A DNA stretch of 64,000 nucleotides from Gemmatimonadaceae bacterium (GTDB taxonomy: Bacteria; Gemmatimonadota; Gemmatimonadetes; Gemmatimonadales; Gemmatimonadaceae), in NCBI GenBank assembly GCA_036504815.1, contig DASXUN010000028.1, positions 27,251 to 91,250 of the forward strand, in the 5' to 3' direction. The notes under the pieces are model-generated. The model was not told where the DNA came from. It did no database searches and saw nothing but the letters and a program-made list of their open reading frames with translations. Positions 13,022 to 25,884 of the stretch are shown in pieces (within the stretch, counting starts at the first letter, position 1; each line of letters starts with the position of its first letter). A program made the position numbers and the translations under genes.

Positions 13022-14134
13022 TTACTTGCCGAAGAAGCCGCGCACCGCCGACACGACCTCGTCGAGCTGCGCCGGCGTGAGCTCGGGGTAGATCGGGAGC
13101 GAGACGACTTCCTTCGACGCCCGCTCGGCCTCGGGACACTGCCCTTCCTTGTAGCCGAGGTAGGCGAAGCACGGCTGCAGGTGCAGCGGAAGCGGGTAGT
13201 AGACCGAATGGCCGATCCCCTTCGAGGCGAGGTGCGCCTTGAACTCATCGCGGCGCGGCACGCGGAGGGTGTACTGGTTGAAGATCGACTCGCTCACCGG
13301 CTCGGTGTACGGCGTCGTGATCTCGGCGACATCGGCGAACGCCTGGTTGTAGAACGCAGCGTTGGCGCGGCGCTTGGCGCTCCACTGCGCGAGGTGCGGA
13401 AGCTTGGCCAGCAGTGCCGCCGCCTGCAGCGCGTCGAGACGCGAGTTGTAGCCGACGATCTCGTGGATGTATGTCTTGGTGCTGCCGTGCGTGCGGAGGC
13501 GCATGAGTTCGTTGTAGAGCCCCTCGTCCTGCGTCACCACCGCGCCGCCATCGCCGTAGCCGCCCAAGTTCTTGGACGGGAAGAAGGAGAAGGTGCCGAT
13601 GGTCGCCGCTTCGCCCGCCATGCGCCAGGTGCCGTCGATCTTGCGGCGCGCGCCGATGCTCTGCGCCGCGTCCTCGATCACGGGAATGTCCTTGGCCACC
13701 TTGGCCACCGCCTCGACCGCCGCCACCTGGCCGAACAGGTCGACGGGAACGACGGCCTTCGTTTTCGAGGTGATCGCCGCGCCCACCGCCGCCGGATCGA
13801 TGTTGAACGTCTTCGGGTCGATGTCCACGAAGACCGGCGTGGCGCCGACGTTGTGGATGGCGCCCGCGGTCGCGAAGAAGGTGAAGGGCGACGTGACGAC
13901 TTCCGTTCCGGCCACCGCCCCCACCGCGCGATACGCGATCAGCAGCGCGTCGGTGCCGCTGGCGCAGCCCACGGCATACCTGGCGTTCGACAGCTTGGCC
14001 ACCTCAGCCTCGAGGTCGGCAACCGGCTTGCCGAGGATGAACGCCTGGTCATCCACGACCTTCATGATGGACGCGACGACCTCGTCGCGGATGGTCGCGT
14101 GCTGCGCGCGGAGGTCGAGCAGAGGGACGGACAT
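13022..14134 (-). CDS. wbpE: UDP-GlcNAc3NAcA pathway aminotransferase, WbpE type (DegT/DnrJ/EryC1)
   Basis: 370 residues. It is a PLP sugar aminotransferase with the cofactor Lys in FFPSKNLGGYGDGG and the CASGTDALLIAYRA phosphate-binding region. In the Wbp pathway it converts the 3-keto sugar made by WbpB to the 3-amino sugar. The neighbouring wbpA, wbpB and wbpD support this specific role over other DegT aminotransferases. A 248-bp intergenic segment holding a giant hairpin separates it from wbpB; the other wbp genes are packed closely. Confidence 0.93.
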   Translation of the reverse strand: MSVPLLDLRAQHATIRDEVVASIMKVVDDQAFILGKPVADLEAEVAKLSNARYAVGCASGTDALLIAYRAVGAVAGTEVVTSPFTFFATAGAIHNVGATPVFVDIDPKTFNIDPAAVGAAITSKTKAVVPVDLFGQVAAVEAVAKVAKDIPVIEDAAQSIGARRKIDGTWRMAGEAATIGTFSFFPSKNLGGYGDGGAVVTQDEGLYNELMRLRTHGSTKTYIHEIVGYNSRLDALQAAALLAKLPHLAQWSAKRRANAAFYNQAFADVAEITTPYTEPVSESIFNQYTLRVPRRDEFKAHLASKGIGHSVYYPLPLHLQPCFAYLGYKEGQCPEAERASKEVVSLPIYPELTPAQLDEVVSAVRGFFGK

Positions 14135-14242
14135 GGGCGGGTATGGGAAAGGGGGAACCGGAGGTTCCCTTAATAGTTGTCGTAACCGGATAAAGTTACT
14201 TCCGGAGAGCGAGGAAGGGGAGGCACAGCGGGGTTATGGGGG
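14135..14242 (-). promoter_or_regulatory. wbpE leader with hairpin and inverted repeat
   Basis: This AT-richer stretch upstream of wbpE contains a GGGAACC/GGTTCCC hairpin (14153-14169, 3-nt loop) and a GTAAC-N8-GTTAC inverted repeat (14182-14199). It could hold a wbpE promoter and operator. I see no convincing -35/-10 pair. Confidence 0.35.
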
Positions 14243-14382
14243 CGGAACGGGGAGGGGGTAGAGGCCAGGCGAGGGGCGAGGGGATGCGGAACGAGGAGGG
14301 AGGTCACTGGCGTGCCCAGGACCTCCCTCCTCGTTCCGAATCTCGTCCCGCCTCGCCTGGCCTCTACCTCGTCCTCGTTCCG
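14243..14382. repeat. 140-bp near-perfect palindrome between wbpB and wbpE
   Basis: Two perfect 18-bp arm pairs are nested: outer 14257-14274 with 14351-14368 (begins GGTAGAGGCCAGGCGAGG), inner 14287-14304 with 14321-14338 (CGGAACGAGGAGGGAGGT). A further CGGAACG/CGTTCCG pair lies at 14243-14249 and 14376-14382. The right end touches the wbpB stop codon at 14383. The intervening 12-bp segments pair imperfectly. As RNA it would fold into one very long hairpin. Confidence 0.92.
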
Positions 14383-15426
14383 TTACAGTTGCGCCCTGAG
14401 CGGGAGGGGCACTTCCCTGCCCGTCTTCGCCGACTCGTAGATCCCGAGGATCAGCTCGAGCGACTTGCGGCCGGAGCGTCCGTCCGTGTCGGGCACCGAC
14501 TCATCGCGCAGGACGGCCAGCACATTTCGGTAGTAGCCGGCGTGGCCGAAGCCGTAGACGTTGGGCGGGTTGGTGGCCGCCTGCTCGATCAGCTTGTCAT
14601 CGTCGTCGTACGACTCGAACTGCCAGTGCTCGACCTTGTTCACCGCCGTGCCGCCGATCTTGACCGTCCCCTTCTCGCCGATGATGGTGATGGACCCTTC
14701 GAGGTTCCGCGGATAGGTCAGCATCGTCACTTCGAACACGCCGATGGCGCCGTTGCGGAACTTGAGGATCGCCGCGCCCGAGTCCTCGGCTTCGATGCGC
14801 CGCGCCAGCGTGGCGGTGCGCGCCATCACGCTTTCGACCGGACCCACCAGCCACTGCACCAGATCCACGTAGTGCGAGGCCTGGTTCATGAAGGCGCCGC
14901 CGTCGAACTCCCAGGTGCCGCGCCACGGCGCCTGATCGTAGTACTCCTGCGGCCGCGCCCAGCGCACCGTGGCATTGGCCATGTAGATGCGGCCGAACCG
15001 GCCGCGGTCCACGGCGCGCCGCAGCAGCTGGATCGCGGGATTGAGCCGGTTCTGCTTGACGACGAACAGCCGCACGCCCGCGTCATCGCACGCCTGCACC
15101 AGCGCATCCGCCGCCGAGAGCGAGATCGCCATCGGCTTCTCGCAGACCACGTGCTTGCCCGCCTGCGCCGCCTTGATGCCGTGCGCGGGATGCAGCCCCG
15201 ACGGCGTGGCGACCACCACCACGTCACAGTCGGCCCGCTTCAGCATCTCGTCGTACGCGGTGAACCACGGCACGCCCCACTTGGCACCGGCCTCGCGCGC
15301 CCGCTCCTCGACGATATCGCACACGGCCGTGAGCGTGAGTCCCTCGAGGCCCGCGATCGCGTCGAAGTGGTTGTGCGCGATGCGCCCGCAGCCCACGAGC
15401 GCCACCTTGAAGTTGCGATCGCTCAT
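14383..15426 (-). CDS. wbpB: UDP-GlcNAcA 3-dehydrogenase, WbpB/WlbA type (Gfo/Idh/MocA)
   Basis: 347 residues; ATG 15426 overlaps the wbpD stop by ATGA. The N-terminal Rossmann domain has [17 protein letters not shown], the signature CEKPMAISL follows at about 95, and the C-terminal Gfo/Idh/MocA domain contains [17 protein letters not shown]. In the Wbp pathway it oxidises UDP-GlcNAcA at C3, the keto product then being aminated by WbpE. Position between wbpD and wbpE in one direction supports that role. Confidence 0.92.
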   Translation of the reverse strand: MSDRNFKVALVGCGRIAHNHFDAIAGLEGLTLTAVCDIVEERAREAGAKWGVPWFTAYDEMLKRADCDVVVVATPSGLHPAHGIKAAQAGKHVVCEKPMAISLSAADALVQACDDAGVRLFVVKQNRLNPAIQLLRRAVDRGRFGRIYMANATVRWARPQEYYDQAPWRGTWEFDGGAFMNQASHYVDLVQWLVGPVESVMARTATLARRIEAEDSGAAILKFRNGAIGVFEVTMLTYPRNLEGSITIIGEKGTVKIGGTAVNKVEHWQFESYDDDDKLIEQAATNPPNVYGFGHAGYYRNVLAVLRDESVPDTDGRSGRKSLELILGIYESAKTGREVPLPLRAQL

Positions 15427-16007
15427 CGGTTGCCTGCCGGCAGCGGCGTGACCTTCTCCCCCTTGCGCGCATACTCGCGCGCGCACGACGGGCACTCGAG
15501 TTGCATGATGTCCTCGCGCAGCTTCACGCCACACTCGCACATCCACCCGGTGCGCCGCGCCGGCACGCCCGTCACCAGCGCGTAGTCCGGCACGTCCTTC
15601 GCCACCACCGCGCCGGCGCCGACGAAGCAGTACCGGCCCAGGGTGACGCCGCAGACGATGGTGGCGTTCGCGCCGATGGAAGCGCCCTGCTGCACCAGCG
15701 TGCGCCGGTACTCGTGCTTGCGCGACACCGCGCTGCGCGGATTGATGACGTTGGTGAAGACCATCGACGGGCCGCAGAAGACGTCGTCCTCGAGTTCCAC
15801 GCCCTCGTAGATCGAGACGTTGTTCTGGATCTTCACGTTGTCGCCGATCTTCGTGCCGTTCATCACCACCACATTCTGGCCCAGCGAGCACCGCGCGCCG
15901 ATGACGGCGCCCGGCATCACGTGGCAGAAATGCCAGACCTTGGTGTCGGCGCCAAGCACCGCGCCGTCATCAACGAACGAGGATGGGTGGACCCAGGGTT
16001 TAGTCAT
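15423..16007 (-). CDS. wbpD: UDP-GlcNAc3NA N-acetyltransferase, WbpD/WlbB type
   Basis: 194 residues. It is a left-handed beta-helix acetyltransferase with hexapeptide repeats ([30 protein letters not shown]) that acetylates the 3-amino group using acetyl-CoA. The last 40 residues carry a Cys pattern (CECG...CPSC) that looks like a small zinc ribbon, a common extension in this family. It completes UDP-GlcNAc3NAcA synthesis with wbpA, wbpB and wbpE. The epimerase WbpI, needed for the ManNAc3NAcA form, is not in the window. Confidence 0.93.
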   Translation of the reverse strand: MTKPWVHPSSFVDDGAVLGADTKVWHFCHVMPGAVIGARCSLGQNVVVMNGTKIGDNVKIQNNVSIYEGVELEDDVFCGPSMVFTNVINPRSAVSRKHEYRRTLVQQGASIGANATIVCGVTLGRYCFVGAGAVVAKDVPDYALVTGVPARRTGWMCECGVKLREDIMQLECPSCAREYARKGEKVTPLPAGNR

Positions 16008-16028
16008 GGCGGAAATGTGGGTGGGGCA

Positions 16029-16056
16029 GACGGGAGACGGAAGACGGGAGACGAGA
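16029..16056. repeat. Heptamer repeat run (GACGGGA type, x4)
   Basis: Four 7-bp units (GACGGGA, GACGGAA, GACGGGA, GACGAGA) lie between the ACAGA decamer array and the wbpD start. They belong to the heptamer family seen at 11616, 21304, 25831 and 28191. Confidence 0.85.
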
Positions 16057-16070
16057 GATCCGCCGCCATG

Positions 16071-16147
16071 CCCTGTCGTACTCTGTCGTACTCTGTCGTA
16101 CTCTGTAGTACTCTGTCGTACTCTGTCTTACTCTGTCATACTCTGCG
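16071..16147 (-). repeat. ACAGA decamer array directly after carB
   Basis: About eight head-to-tail 10-bp units, CTCTGTCGTA on plus and TACGACAGAG on the carB sense strand, with few substitutions. The array begins 1 nt after the carB stop codon (16149-16151). Related arrays follow the tRNA-Leu (30191) and the TonB-like gene (57187). Confidence 0.95.
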
Positions 16148-16148
16148 G

Positions 16149-19359
<3,211 letters not shown>

Positions 19360-19376
<17 letters not shown>

Positions 19377-20325
19377 TCAACAGGTCGTCGATGATGTCCG
19401 TGCGGGACCGGCGGGGAGTCCATCCGGTCGCGGTACGAAGTTTCGAGTTGTCGCCCACGAGCCACGGCACGTCCACGGCGCGGCGGAGGGCGGGATCGCT
19501 CACGAGCTCGGCGTCGACGCCGGCCCGCGCGCACACCTCGCGGGCGAGGGCCTCGACGGTCACGCCGGTGCCTGAGCACACGTTGTAGACCTCGCCGGGA
19601 ACGCCGTGGCTCGCGAGTGAAAGATAGGCGGTCGCAACGTCCTCCGCGTGCAGGAAGTCGCGGGTGGTGTGGCCGTTCCCGATCTTCAGCGACCGCGGCG
19701 CCGGCGCGTGTTTCGCGGCCAGCACACGGTCCACGAGGGCGGGAATCAGGAAATGCCGCGCCTGGCCCGGGCCCGAATGGTTGAACGAGCGGGTGCAGGT
19801 GACGCGCAGGCCGTCGGCGCGCGCCGCCTCGAGCGCGAAGACTTCCTGCGCCCCCTTGCTCGCGGCATAGATGGTGCGCGGATGGCACGCCGCCGTCTCC
19901 GGCAGCGGCCCCGCTTTCGCCTCGTGCGCGCCATACTGCTCGGCGCTGCCCACGATCACGATGGCCGGGTCGAGCGCGCCCGCCGCGCGGCGGCGGCGGA
20001 TGTCGGCGAGCATCACCACGGCGCTCATGACGTTGGTCTCGCAGACGTTCACTGGCTCCTCGCGCGCCGTCGGCACGAAGGAGATGCCCGCGAGGTGGAA
20101 GACGGCGTCCGGCGTCGACGCGTCGAGCACCTCGGCGACGGCATCCACGGCGCGCAGGTCGGTGGAGATCCAGCGCACCGCGCGGCGCTCGTCGTCGGTG
20201 AGGGCGCCGTGCGGGGCGGGACCGGTGAGCGAGGCGCCGGTCACCTCCCATCCGTCGCGGAGGAGCGCCCGGCACAGCCACTGCCCTGCGAAGCCGGCGG
20301 CGCCGGTAACGAGGGCGCGCTTCAC
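19360..20325 (-). CDS. rmd: GDP-6-deoxy-D-mannose reductase
   Basis: 321 residues, GTG start. It is an extended SDR with [15 protein letters not shown] for NAD(P) binding and catalytic YAASK. It resembles RMD, which reduces the 4-keto intermediate made by Gmd to GDP-D-rhamnose. The adjacent gmd, one base away, supports this. GDP-fucose synthase is less likely because the motifs look like the RMD branch. It overlaps carB by 17 bp. Confidence 0.88.
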
Positions 20326-20326
20326 G

Positions 20327-21292
<966 letters not shown>

Positions 21293-21303
21293 TTAGGAGA
21301 TCG

Positions 21304-21352
21304 GATGGCGAAAGGCGGATGGCAGACGGCGGATGACGGATGGCGGATGGCA
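21304..21352. repeat. Heptamer repeat run (GATGGCR x7)
   Basis: Seven tandem 7-bp units (GATGGCG, AAAGGCG, GATGGCA, GACGGCG, GATGACG, GATGGCG, GATGGCA) begin 12 bp upstream of the gmd start. Together with the opposite-orientation run at 21387-21421 they could fold into a long imperfect stem. Confidence 0.9.
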
Positions 21353-21386
21353 GCGCAACCTGGTGGCGGCCTCTGCAGATGAATGT

Positions 21387-21421
21387 ACCATCTGCCAACG
21401 GCCATCAGCCATCTGCCATCG
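21387..21421. repeat. Inverted heptamer repeat run (GCCATCT type, x5)
   Basis: Five 7-bp units (ACCATCT, GCCAACG, GCCATCA, GCCATCT, GCCATCG) are the reverse complement of the heptamer family. They face the direct run at 21304-21352 across a 34-bp spacer. Confidence 0.88.
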
Positions 21422-21444
21422 CCCGTTGGGCCTCACATGAAGAA

Positions 21445-21464
21445 GGGAGCCCTCTGGGGCTCCC
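21445..21464 (-). terminator. Intrinsic terminator after rpmB
   Basis: GGGAGCCC and GGGCTCCC arms (8 bp, 4-nt loop) lie 36 bp past the rpmB stop; on the minus strand the stem is followed by TTCTTC. It ends the ribosomal protein operon. Confidence 0.8.
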
Positions 21465-21499
21465 CTCTCACTACCCCAACGAGAAGCGCGACCGCGCGC

Positions 21500-21721
21500 T
21501 TAAGCGACCGCCGCCTTCCCGCGCGGGGCGCGGCGCACCTTGTTGGCGTGCAGGCAGCGGGTGCACACCTTGACCTTGGTGATCTTCCCTTCGTGGACCA
21601 CGCGGACGACCTGGAGGTTGGGCTTCCAGGTGCGGCGGGTCTTGTTGTTGGCGTGCGAGACGTTGTTGCCGAAGGCGATTCCCTTCTCGCAGACGTAGCA
21701 CTTGTTGCGGGCGATGGGCAT
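21500..21721 (-). CDS. rpmB: 50S ribosomal protein L28
   Basis: 73 residues. It starts [20 protein letters not shown] and carries two CxxC pairs (CYVC and CTRC), so it is the zinc-binding form. Length and the [11 protein letters not shown] region are typical. It sits 3 bp after rplQ, extending the alpha operon; elsewhere rpmB usually pairs with rpmG. Confidence 0.98.
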   Translation of the reverse strand: MPIARNKCYVCEKGIAFGNNVSHANNKTRRTWKPNLQVVRVVHEGKITKVKVCTRCLHANKVRRAPRGKAAVA

Positions 21722-21724
21722 GGC

Positions 21725-22081
21725 TCAGTTCTCCACGATCTCGATGCGCGCCATGTCCGCGCCGTCGCCCTTGCGATGGCCCGTCTTGAGGATGCGCGTG
21801 TACCCGCCCGCGCGCTTGGCCATCTTCGGACCGACTTCCTGGAACAGCTTGTCGGCGGCCCCGCGCTTGTGGACGTGCTTTCCGGCCTCGCGGCGCGCGT
21901 GCAGCGTGCCGGCCTTGGCCTTGGTGATCAGCTTCTCGACGAACGGCCGCAGCTCCTTGGCCTTCGCTTCGGTCGTTTCGATCGCGCCGCTCTCGATGAG
22001 AGAGGTCGCGAGGTTGCGCAGAAGCGCGAGCTTCTGCTCGCTGGTCCGGCGCAGCTGCCGGCCTGCCTTACGGTGACGCAT
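21725..22081 (-). CDS. rplQ: 50S ribosomal protein L17
   Basis: 118 residues, MRHRKAGRQLRRTSEQKLALLRNLA is the typical N-terminus, with the TEAKAKELRPFVEKLITKAK core and full family length. It follows rpoA by 6 bp, the usual order. Confidence 0.99.
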   Translation of the reverse strand: MRHRKAGRQLRRTSEQKLALLRNLATSLIESGAIETTEAKAKELRPFVEKLITKAKAGTLHARREAGKHVHKRGAADKLFQEVGPKMAKRAGGYTRILKTGHRKGDGADMARIEIVEN

Positions 22082-22087
22082 CGGGTG

Positions 22088-23149
22088 TTACTCCTCTTCT
22101 TCGTCGTCGGGCGCGTTGGCCGCGGCCCGGCTCGGCGGCGTGCCCCAGTCCGTGACCCGGACGCCGTCGCCACTGTCCTCGAACTTCATCCCGAAGTTCA
22201 ACCCTTCACGCTCGAGCAGGTCCGCGATCTCCTGGAGCGACTTCTTGCCAAAGTTCTTGACCTGAATGATCTGCCCTTCCGTCTGCCGGACGAGATCGCC
22301 GAGCGAACGGATGTTGGAATTCTTCAGGGAGTTGACCGACCGCACCGAGAGCTCGAGCGCGTCGATGGAGGTCGACAGCAGCTGGGCGAGACGCTGGGCG
22401 TCGGACGTGCCGTCGCCGGCGATGGCCGCGCTGTGCGACCCGAAGCCGGCGAAGTACTGGAAGTGCGTCTGCGCGAGGGCGGCGGCGTAGCTGACCGCCT
22501 CCTCCGGCGACACCGTGCCGTTCGTCTCGACCGTGAGGACGAGGCGATCGTAGTCGGTGCGCTGGCCGACGCGGGTCTCGCTGACGTGGAAGTTCACGCG
22601 GCGGACCGGCGAGTAGATGGAGTCGATGCGGACGAGGTCCACCGGGAGCGACCGGTCGGCCGGGTGCTGCTCGGCCTCGAGGTAGCCGCGCCCCTTGTTC
22701 ACGTACAGCTCGACCGTGATGTCGCGGTCGTCCTGCATGGTGAACAGGTGATGCCTGGGGTTGACGACCTTCACGCCCCCCTGGTCCTCGATGTCGCCCG
22801 CGACCACCGCCCCGGCCTTGGTGCAGTTGATGCGGAGCACCGTCTCCTCGAGGTCGCTCGCCAGCGAGAGCGTGAGCGTCTTGAGGTTGCCGATGATCTG
22901 GTGGACGTCCTCGACGACGCCCTGGATGGTCTGGTGCTCGTGGAGCACGCCATCGATGCGGAAGCCCCACACCGCGGAGCCGCGCAGCGACGACAGCAGC
23001 ATGCGGCGCATCGCGTTGCCGAGCGTGTGCCCGTAGCCGCGTTCGAGCGGCTGCAGGCGGAACTCGGCGATGTTCGGGTTGTCGTCGCGCTTCGTCATCT
23101 CAACGAGCTGCGGCCGCACCAACCCGCGCAAATCAATAGTCTGAGCCAT
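22088..23149 (-). CDS. rpoA: RNA polymerase alpha subunit
   Basis: 353 residues. The N-terminal dimerisation domain has the ERGYGHTLGNAMRRMLLSSL motif at about 38-57. The C-terminal domain, which contacts UP elements and activators, has SVNSLKNSNIRSLGDLVRQ. An acidic tail (DDEEEE) ends the protein. It lies in the alpha operon after rpsD, but with a 166-bp gap containing a strong hairpin. Confidence 0.99.
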   Translation of the reverse strand: MAQTIDLRGLVRPQLVEMTKRDDNPNIAEFRLQPLERGYGHTLGNAMRRMLLSSLRGSAVWGFRIDGVLHEHQTIQGVVEDVHQIIGNLKTLTLSLASDLEETVLRINCTKAGAVVAGDIEDQGGVKVVNPRHHLFTMQDDRDITVELYVNKGRGYLEAEQHPADRSLPVDLVRIDSIYSPVRRVNFHVSETRVGQRTDYDRLVLTVETNGTVSPEEAVSYAAALAQTHFQYFAGFGSHSAAIAGDGTSDAQRLAQLLSTSIDALELSVRSVNSLKNSNIRSLGDLVRQTEGQIIQVKNFGKKSLQEIADLLEREGLNFGMKFEDSGDGVRVTDWGTPPSRAAANAPDDEEEE

Positions 23150-23175
23150 ACGTCCGTGAGATCCGTGATGTGGTC

Positions 23176-23198
23176 AGGCGGCGATCAGTTCGCCGCCT
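23176..23198 (-). promoter_or_regulatory. Hairpin in the rpsD-rpoA gap
   Basis: A perfect 9-bp stem (AGGCGGCGA / TCGCCGCCT, 5-nt loop) lies 27 bp upstream of the rpoA start in a 166-bp gap, where the other genes of the operon are 0-6 bp apart. It has no U-run, so leader control or RNA processing is likelier than termination. Confidence 0.6.
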
Positions 23199-23315
23199 AC
23201 GCCCTGCCTCGCCCCTGACGCGCGGCAGGCCCGTGTAACAGTCAGGGTAGACCAGGTGGTGCGGGCACGGGCACGGGCACGGAACAGCTGCCAGCCCCCG
23301 GGCGTCGCACCGCCG

Positions 23316-23948
23316 TTACTTCGAGTACAACTCCACGACCAGCTGCTCCTGCGCCGCGATCGGGATGGACGCGCGCTGCGGACGCTCGAGCATGCGGCCG
23401 CTGAACGAATCCTTGTCCACGGCCAGCCAGCTCGGGACCTGGCCGCGGGCGGCCTGCTCGAGCGAGGCGACCACCGCACCGAAGGCGCGGGCGTGCTGAC
23501 GGACGCGGATCTCCTCGCCCGGCTGCACCTGGTACGACGGGATATCGACGGACTTGCCGTTGATCTCGACGTGGCGGTGACGGATGAGCTGGCGCGCCGC
23601 CTTGCGGCTGGCGGCGAAGCCCATGCGGTACACCATGTTGTCGAGACGGCTTTCGAGCGCGGCCAGCAGGTTGTGGCCGGTGATGCCCGGGAGCGACGAC
23701 ACCTTCTCGAAGGTGTTGCGGAACTGCCGCTCGCTCACGCCGTACATGCGCTTGATCTTCTGCTTCTCACGCAGCTGCTTGGCGTATTCCGACACCTTGC
23801 GGCGACGCGACGTGTTCTGCCCGTGCTGGCCCGGCGCGTACGGCCGGCGCTCCACGGGGCACTTCTCGGTGAAGCACTTCGTGCCCTTCAGGAACAGCTT
23901 CGTGCTCTCACGCCGGCACTGCCGGCAGCTGGGACCCGTATACCGCAT
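23316..23948 (-). CDS. rpsD: 30S ribosomal protein S4
   Basis: 210 residues. It starts MRYTGPSCRQCRRE and has four Cys in the first 35 residues (CRQC, then KCFTEKC), so it is the zinc-binding form. The S4 RNA-binding domain is at about 100-160 (RLDNMVYRMGFAASRKAARQ). It nucleates 30S assembly and in some bacteria represses its own operon. Confidence 0.99.
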   Translation of the reverse strand: MRYTGPSCRQCRRESTKLFLKGTKCFTEKCPVERRPYAPGQHGQNTSRRRKVSEYAKQLREKQKIKRMYGVSERQFRNTFEKVSSLPGITGHNLLAALESRLDNMVYRMGFAASRKAARQLIRHRHVEINGKSVDIPSYQVQPGEEIRVRQHARAFGAVVASLEQAARGQVPSWLAVDKDSFSGRMLERPQRASIPIAAQEQLVVELYSK

Positions 23949-23951
23949 GGG

Positions 23952-24329
23952 TTAGACCCTCCGGCGCTTCGGCGGACGGCAGCCGTTGTGCGGAATCGGC
24001 GTGACGTCCTTGATCGACTTGACGGTGAGTCCGGCGGCAGCGAGCGCCTGGATCGCGGACTCGCGTCCCGACCCCGGCCCCTGCACCCGGACGTGCACCT
24101 TGCGGACGCCGGCGGTCAACGCCTCGCGCGCGCACTGCTCGGCGGCGACCGTCGCCGCGAACGGGGTGCTCTTCTTGGAGCCCTTGAACCCGGCCTTGCC
24201 GGCCGAGCCCCACGACACCGCGTTCCCGTGGGAATCGGTGATCGTGATGAGGGTGTTGTTGAACGTGGCGCTGATGTGGGCGACGCCTTCCGCCTCCACC
24301 ACGCGCTTGGTCTTCTTGCCTGTAGCCAT
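23952..24329 (-). CDS. rpsK: 30S ribosomal protein S11
   Basis: 125 residues with the typical core [19 protein letters not shown] and C-terminal [15 protein letters not shown]. Its ATG shares one base with the rpsM stop codon (TAATG), indicating translational coupling. Confidence 0.99.
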   Translation of the reverse strand: MATGKKTKRVVEAEGVAHISATFNNTLITITDSHGNAVSWGSAGKAGFKGSKKSTPFAATVAAEQCAREALTAGVRKVHVRVQGPGSGRESAIQALAAAGLTVKSIKDVTPIPHNGCRPPKRRRV

Positions 24330-24706
24330 TACTTGGTCACCTTCTTCTTGCCGGCGATCGCGCGACGCGGACCCTTCTTGGTGCGCGCGTTGGTGTGCGT
24401 CCGCTGCCCGCGGACGGGCAGCCCGCGACGGTGGCGGATGCCGCGATACGACCCGATGTCCATCAATCGCTTGATGTTCATCGCGATCTCGGTGCGCAGG
24501 GCACCTTCGACGCGGTAGTTCTTTTCAATCTCCTGACGGAGCTTGTTGACGTCGGCGTCGTTGAGGTCCTTCACCCGGATGTCCGGGGAGACGCCCGCCG
24601 CCTCGAGGATGCGGCGCGCCACGGCGCGGCCGATGCCATAGATGTACGTCAGGCCAATATCCACGCGCTTTTCGCGCGGCAGGTCGACGCCAGAAATTCG
24701 AGCCAT
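24329..24706 (-). CDS. rpsM: 30S ribosomal protein S13
   Basis: 125 residues, [26 protein letters not shown] is the standard start, with the [19 protein letters not shown] tail that contacts tRNA. It follows rpmJ by 6 bp. Confidence 0.99.
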   Translation of the reverse strand: MARISGVDLPREKRVDIGLTYIYGIGRAVARRILEAAGVSPDIRVKDLNDADVNKLRQEIEKNYRVEGALRTEIAMNIKRLMDIGSYRGIRHRRGLPVRGQRTHTNARTKKGPRRAIAGKKKVTK

Positions 24707-24712
24707 AGTCGG

Positions 24713-24829
24713 TTAACCCTGCCGCTGCTTGTGCTTGGGATTGCGCTTGCAGATGATGCGAGTCACGCCGTCGCGCTTCACGACCTTGCAGTGCTCACAA
24801 ATCGGCTTCACGCTGCTTCGAACTTTCAC
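24713..24829 (-). CDS. rpmJ: 50S ribosomal protein L36
   Basis: 38 residues, GTG start with a GGGAG Shine-Dalgarno. The protein reads [20 protein letters not shown] onward, with the zinc motif CxxC-x12-C-x4-H of the zinc-containing L36 form. It is the first gene of the operon here; the usual upstream genes secY, adk, map and infA are absent. Confidence 0.97.
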   Translation of the reverse strand: MKVRSSVKPICEHCKVVKRDGVTRIICKRNPKHKQRQG

Positions 24830-25155
24830 GCGAACTCCCGGTGGTGATTTTTGGGACAGACTGGAAGCGTAACCGGTTGGGAGAGCGAATACAAGCGGGG
24901 CCCTTGACTTTTTTTTGGTGCTGACGTGTACGGGAATGGATCCGCATGGTTTCGGCGGATATTCGGGTCAAACGATTGAGGATTGGGAATTCGGAACGGG
25001 ATCCAGGATTCCGATTCGGGACGGCGACTAGCGATGGCGCTTCGACCCGCGTCCCGTGGCTACCGAGGCGAGCGCAACGGAGCGGGCGACCATCGCCGCG
25101 ATCGCCCGGCGCGGAATGCGCGTGCCTCGAGGGAAGTCGGCGGCGGCCGTTTGCG
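24830..25155 (-). other. 326-bp gap upstream of the ribosomal operon
   Basis: No gene is seen on either strand. A plausible minus-strand promoter (TTGTAT, 17 bp, TACGCT at 24866-24894) lies 36 bp upstream of rpmJ. Plus-strand TTGACT at 24904 is followed by a T-run but leads to no gene. The rest is unstructured sequence containing GGATTGGGAATTCGG-like fragments. Confidence 0.55.
24866..24894 (-). promoter_or_regulatory. Candidate promoter of the rpmJ operon
   Basis: On the minus strand TTGTAT, a 17-bp spacer and TACGCT (fits TAnnnT), about 30 bp before the putative leader reaches rpmJ. The match is only moderate. Confidence 0.4.
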
Positions 25156-25884
25156 TCATCCGGCGTGCAATTCCCCGAGCACCATCCGCATCGCCGAGGG
25201 CGGGTCGTCGGCTGCCGTTACCGTGCGGCCGATTACCACGTACGACGCGCCCGCCTTGGCCGCCTCGCGCGGAGTCATGACCCGCGCCTGATCGTGGGCG
25301 GGCGCGCCGCCGAGACGAATGCCGGGCACCAGCGTGCGCAACGCTTCACCGTGCACGGCGCGGACCGCCGAGACTTCCGTGCCGGCGCAGACGATCCCGT
25401 GCGCGCCGGCCTGGGCCGCCAGCCCGGCCAGGCGCAGCACCTCCACGCCGACGCTCTCAACCGTGTGTCCCCGCGAGGCTTCCAGGTCGCCTTGCGTCAT
25501 CGAGGTCAGCACCGTCACCGCGAGAATGCCCGTCGACCCGCCCGCTCCCTCGACCGCCGCGCGGAGCATCGGCGCGCCTCCCACCGCGTGCACCGTGAGC
25601 AACTCGACGCCGAGCGATGCGGCGCTCTGCGCCGCCCCACGCACCGTGTTGGGGATGTCGTGCAGCTTGAGGTCGAGGAAGACCCGCTTCCCCGCCCCAC
25701 GCAGCCACTCGACGACGCGCGGCCCTTCGGCCGTGTACAGCTGCAGCCCCACCTTGTAGAAATCCGCGCTCGCGCCGAGCCGCTCCACCAGCGCATGCGC
25801 GGCGGCCATCGTGGGTACGTCGAGCGCGACGATGGCAGACGGCGGACGGGAGACGAGAGACGAGAGAGTCACGACGTGGGCCAC
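25156..25884 (-). CDS. pyrF: Orotidine-5'-phosphate decarboxylase
   Basis: 242 residues. It decarboxylates OMP to UMP, the last step of pyrimidine synthesis. The catalytic Asp-Lys-Asp array is in DLKLHDIPNT, with phosphate binding at VVIGRTVT. It overlaps the pyrD 3' end by 16 bp. Codons about 7-17 (LSSLVSRPPSA) are encoded by a run of five heptamer repeats, so the N-terminus may have been extended by repeat sequence. Confidence 0.97.
   Translation of the reverse strand: MAHVVTLSSLVSRPPSAIVALDVPTMAAAHALVERLGASADFYKVGLQLYTAEGPRVVEWLRGAGKRVFLDLKLHDIPNTVRGAAQSAASLGVELLTVHAVGGAPMLRAAVEGAGGSTGILAVTVLTSMTQGDLEASRGHTVESVGVEVLRLAGLAAQAGAHGIVCAGTEVSAVRAVHGEALRTLVPGIRLGGAPAHDQARVMTPREAAKAGASYVVIGRTVTAADDPPSAMRMVLGELHAG
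25831..25865. repeat. Heptamer repeat run inside the pyrF 5' end
   Basis: Five units (GATGGCA, GACGGCG, GACGGGA, GACGAGA, GACGAGA) lie within the first 18 codons of pyrF, in the same family as the intergenic runs. Confidence 0.88.

Noticed and set aside
16071..16147. CRISPR array
   Set aside because: Units are only 10 bp, are directly adjacent without spacers, and there are no cas genes nearby.
24891..24912. Intrinsic terminator at GGGGCCC followed by T-run
   Set aside because: The arms are adjacent with no loop of three or more bases, so a hairpin cannot form well, and there is no plus-strand gene upstream.
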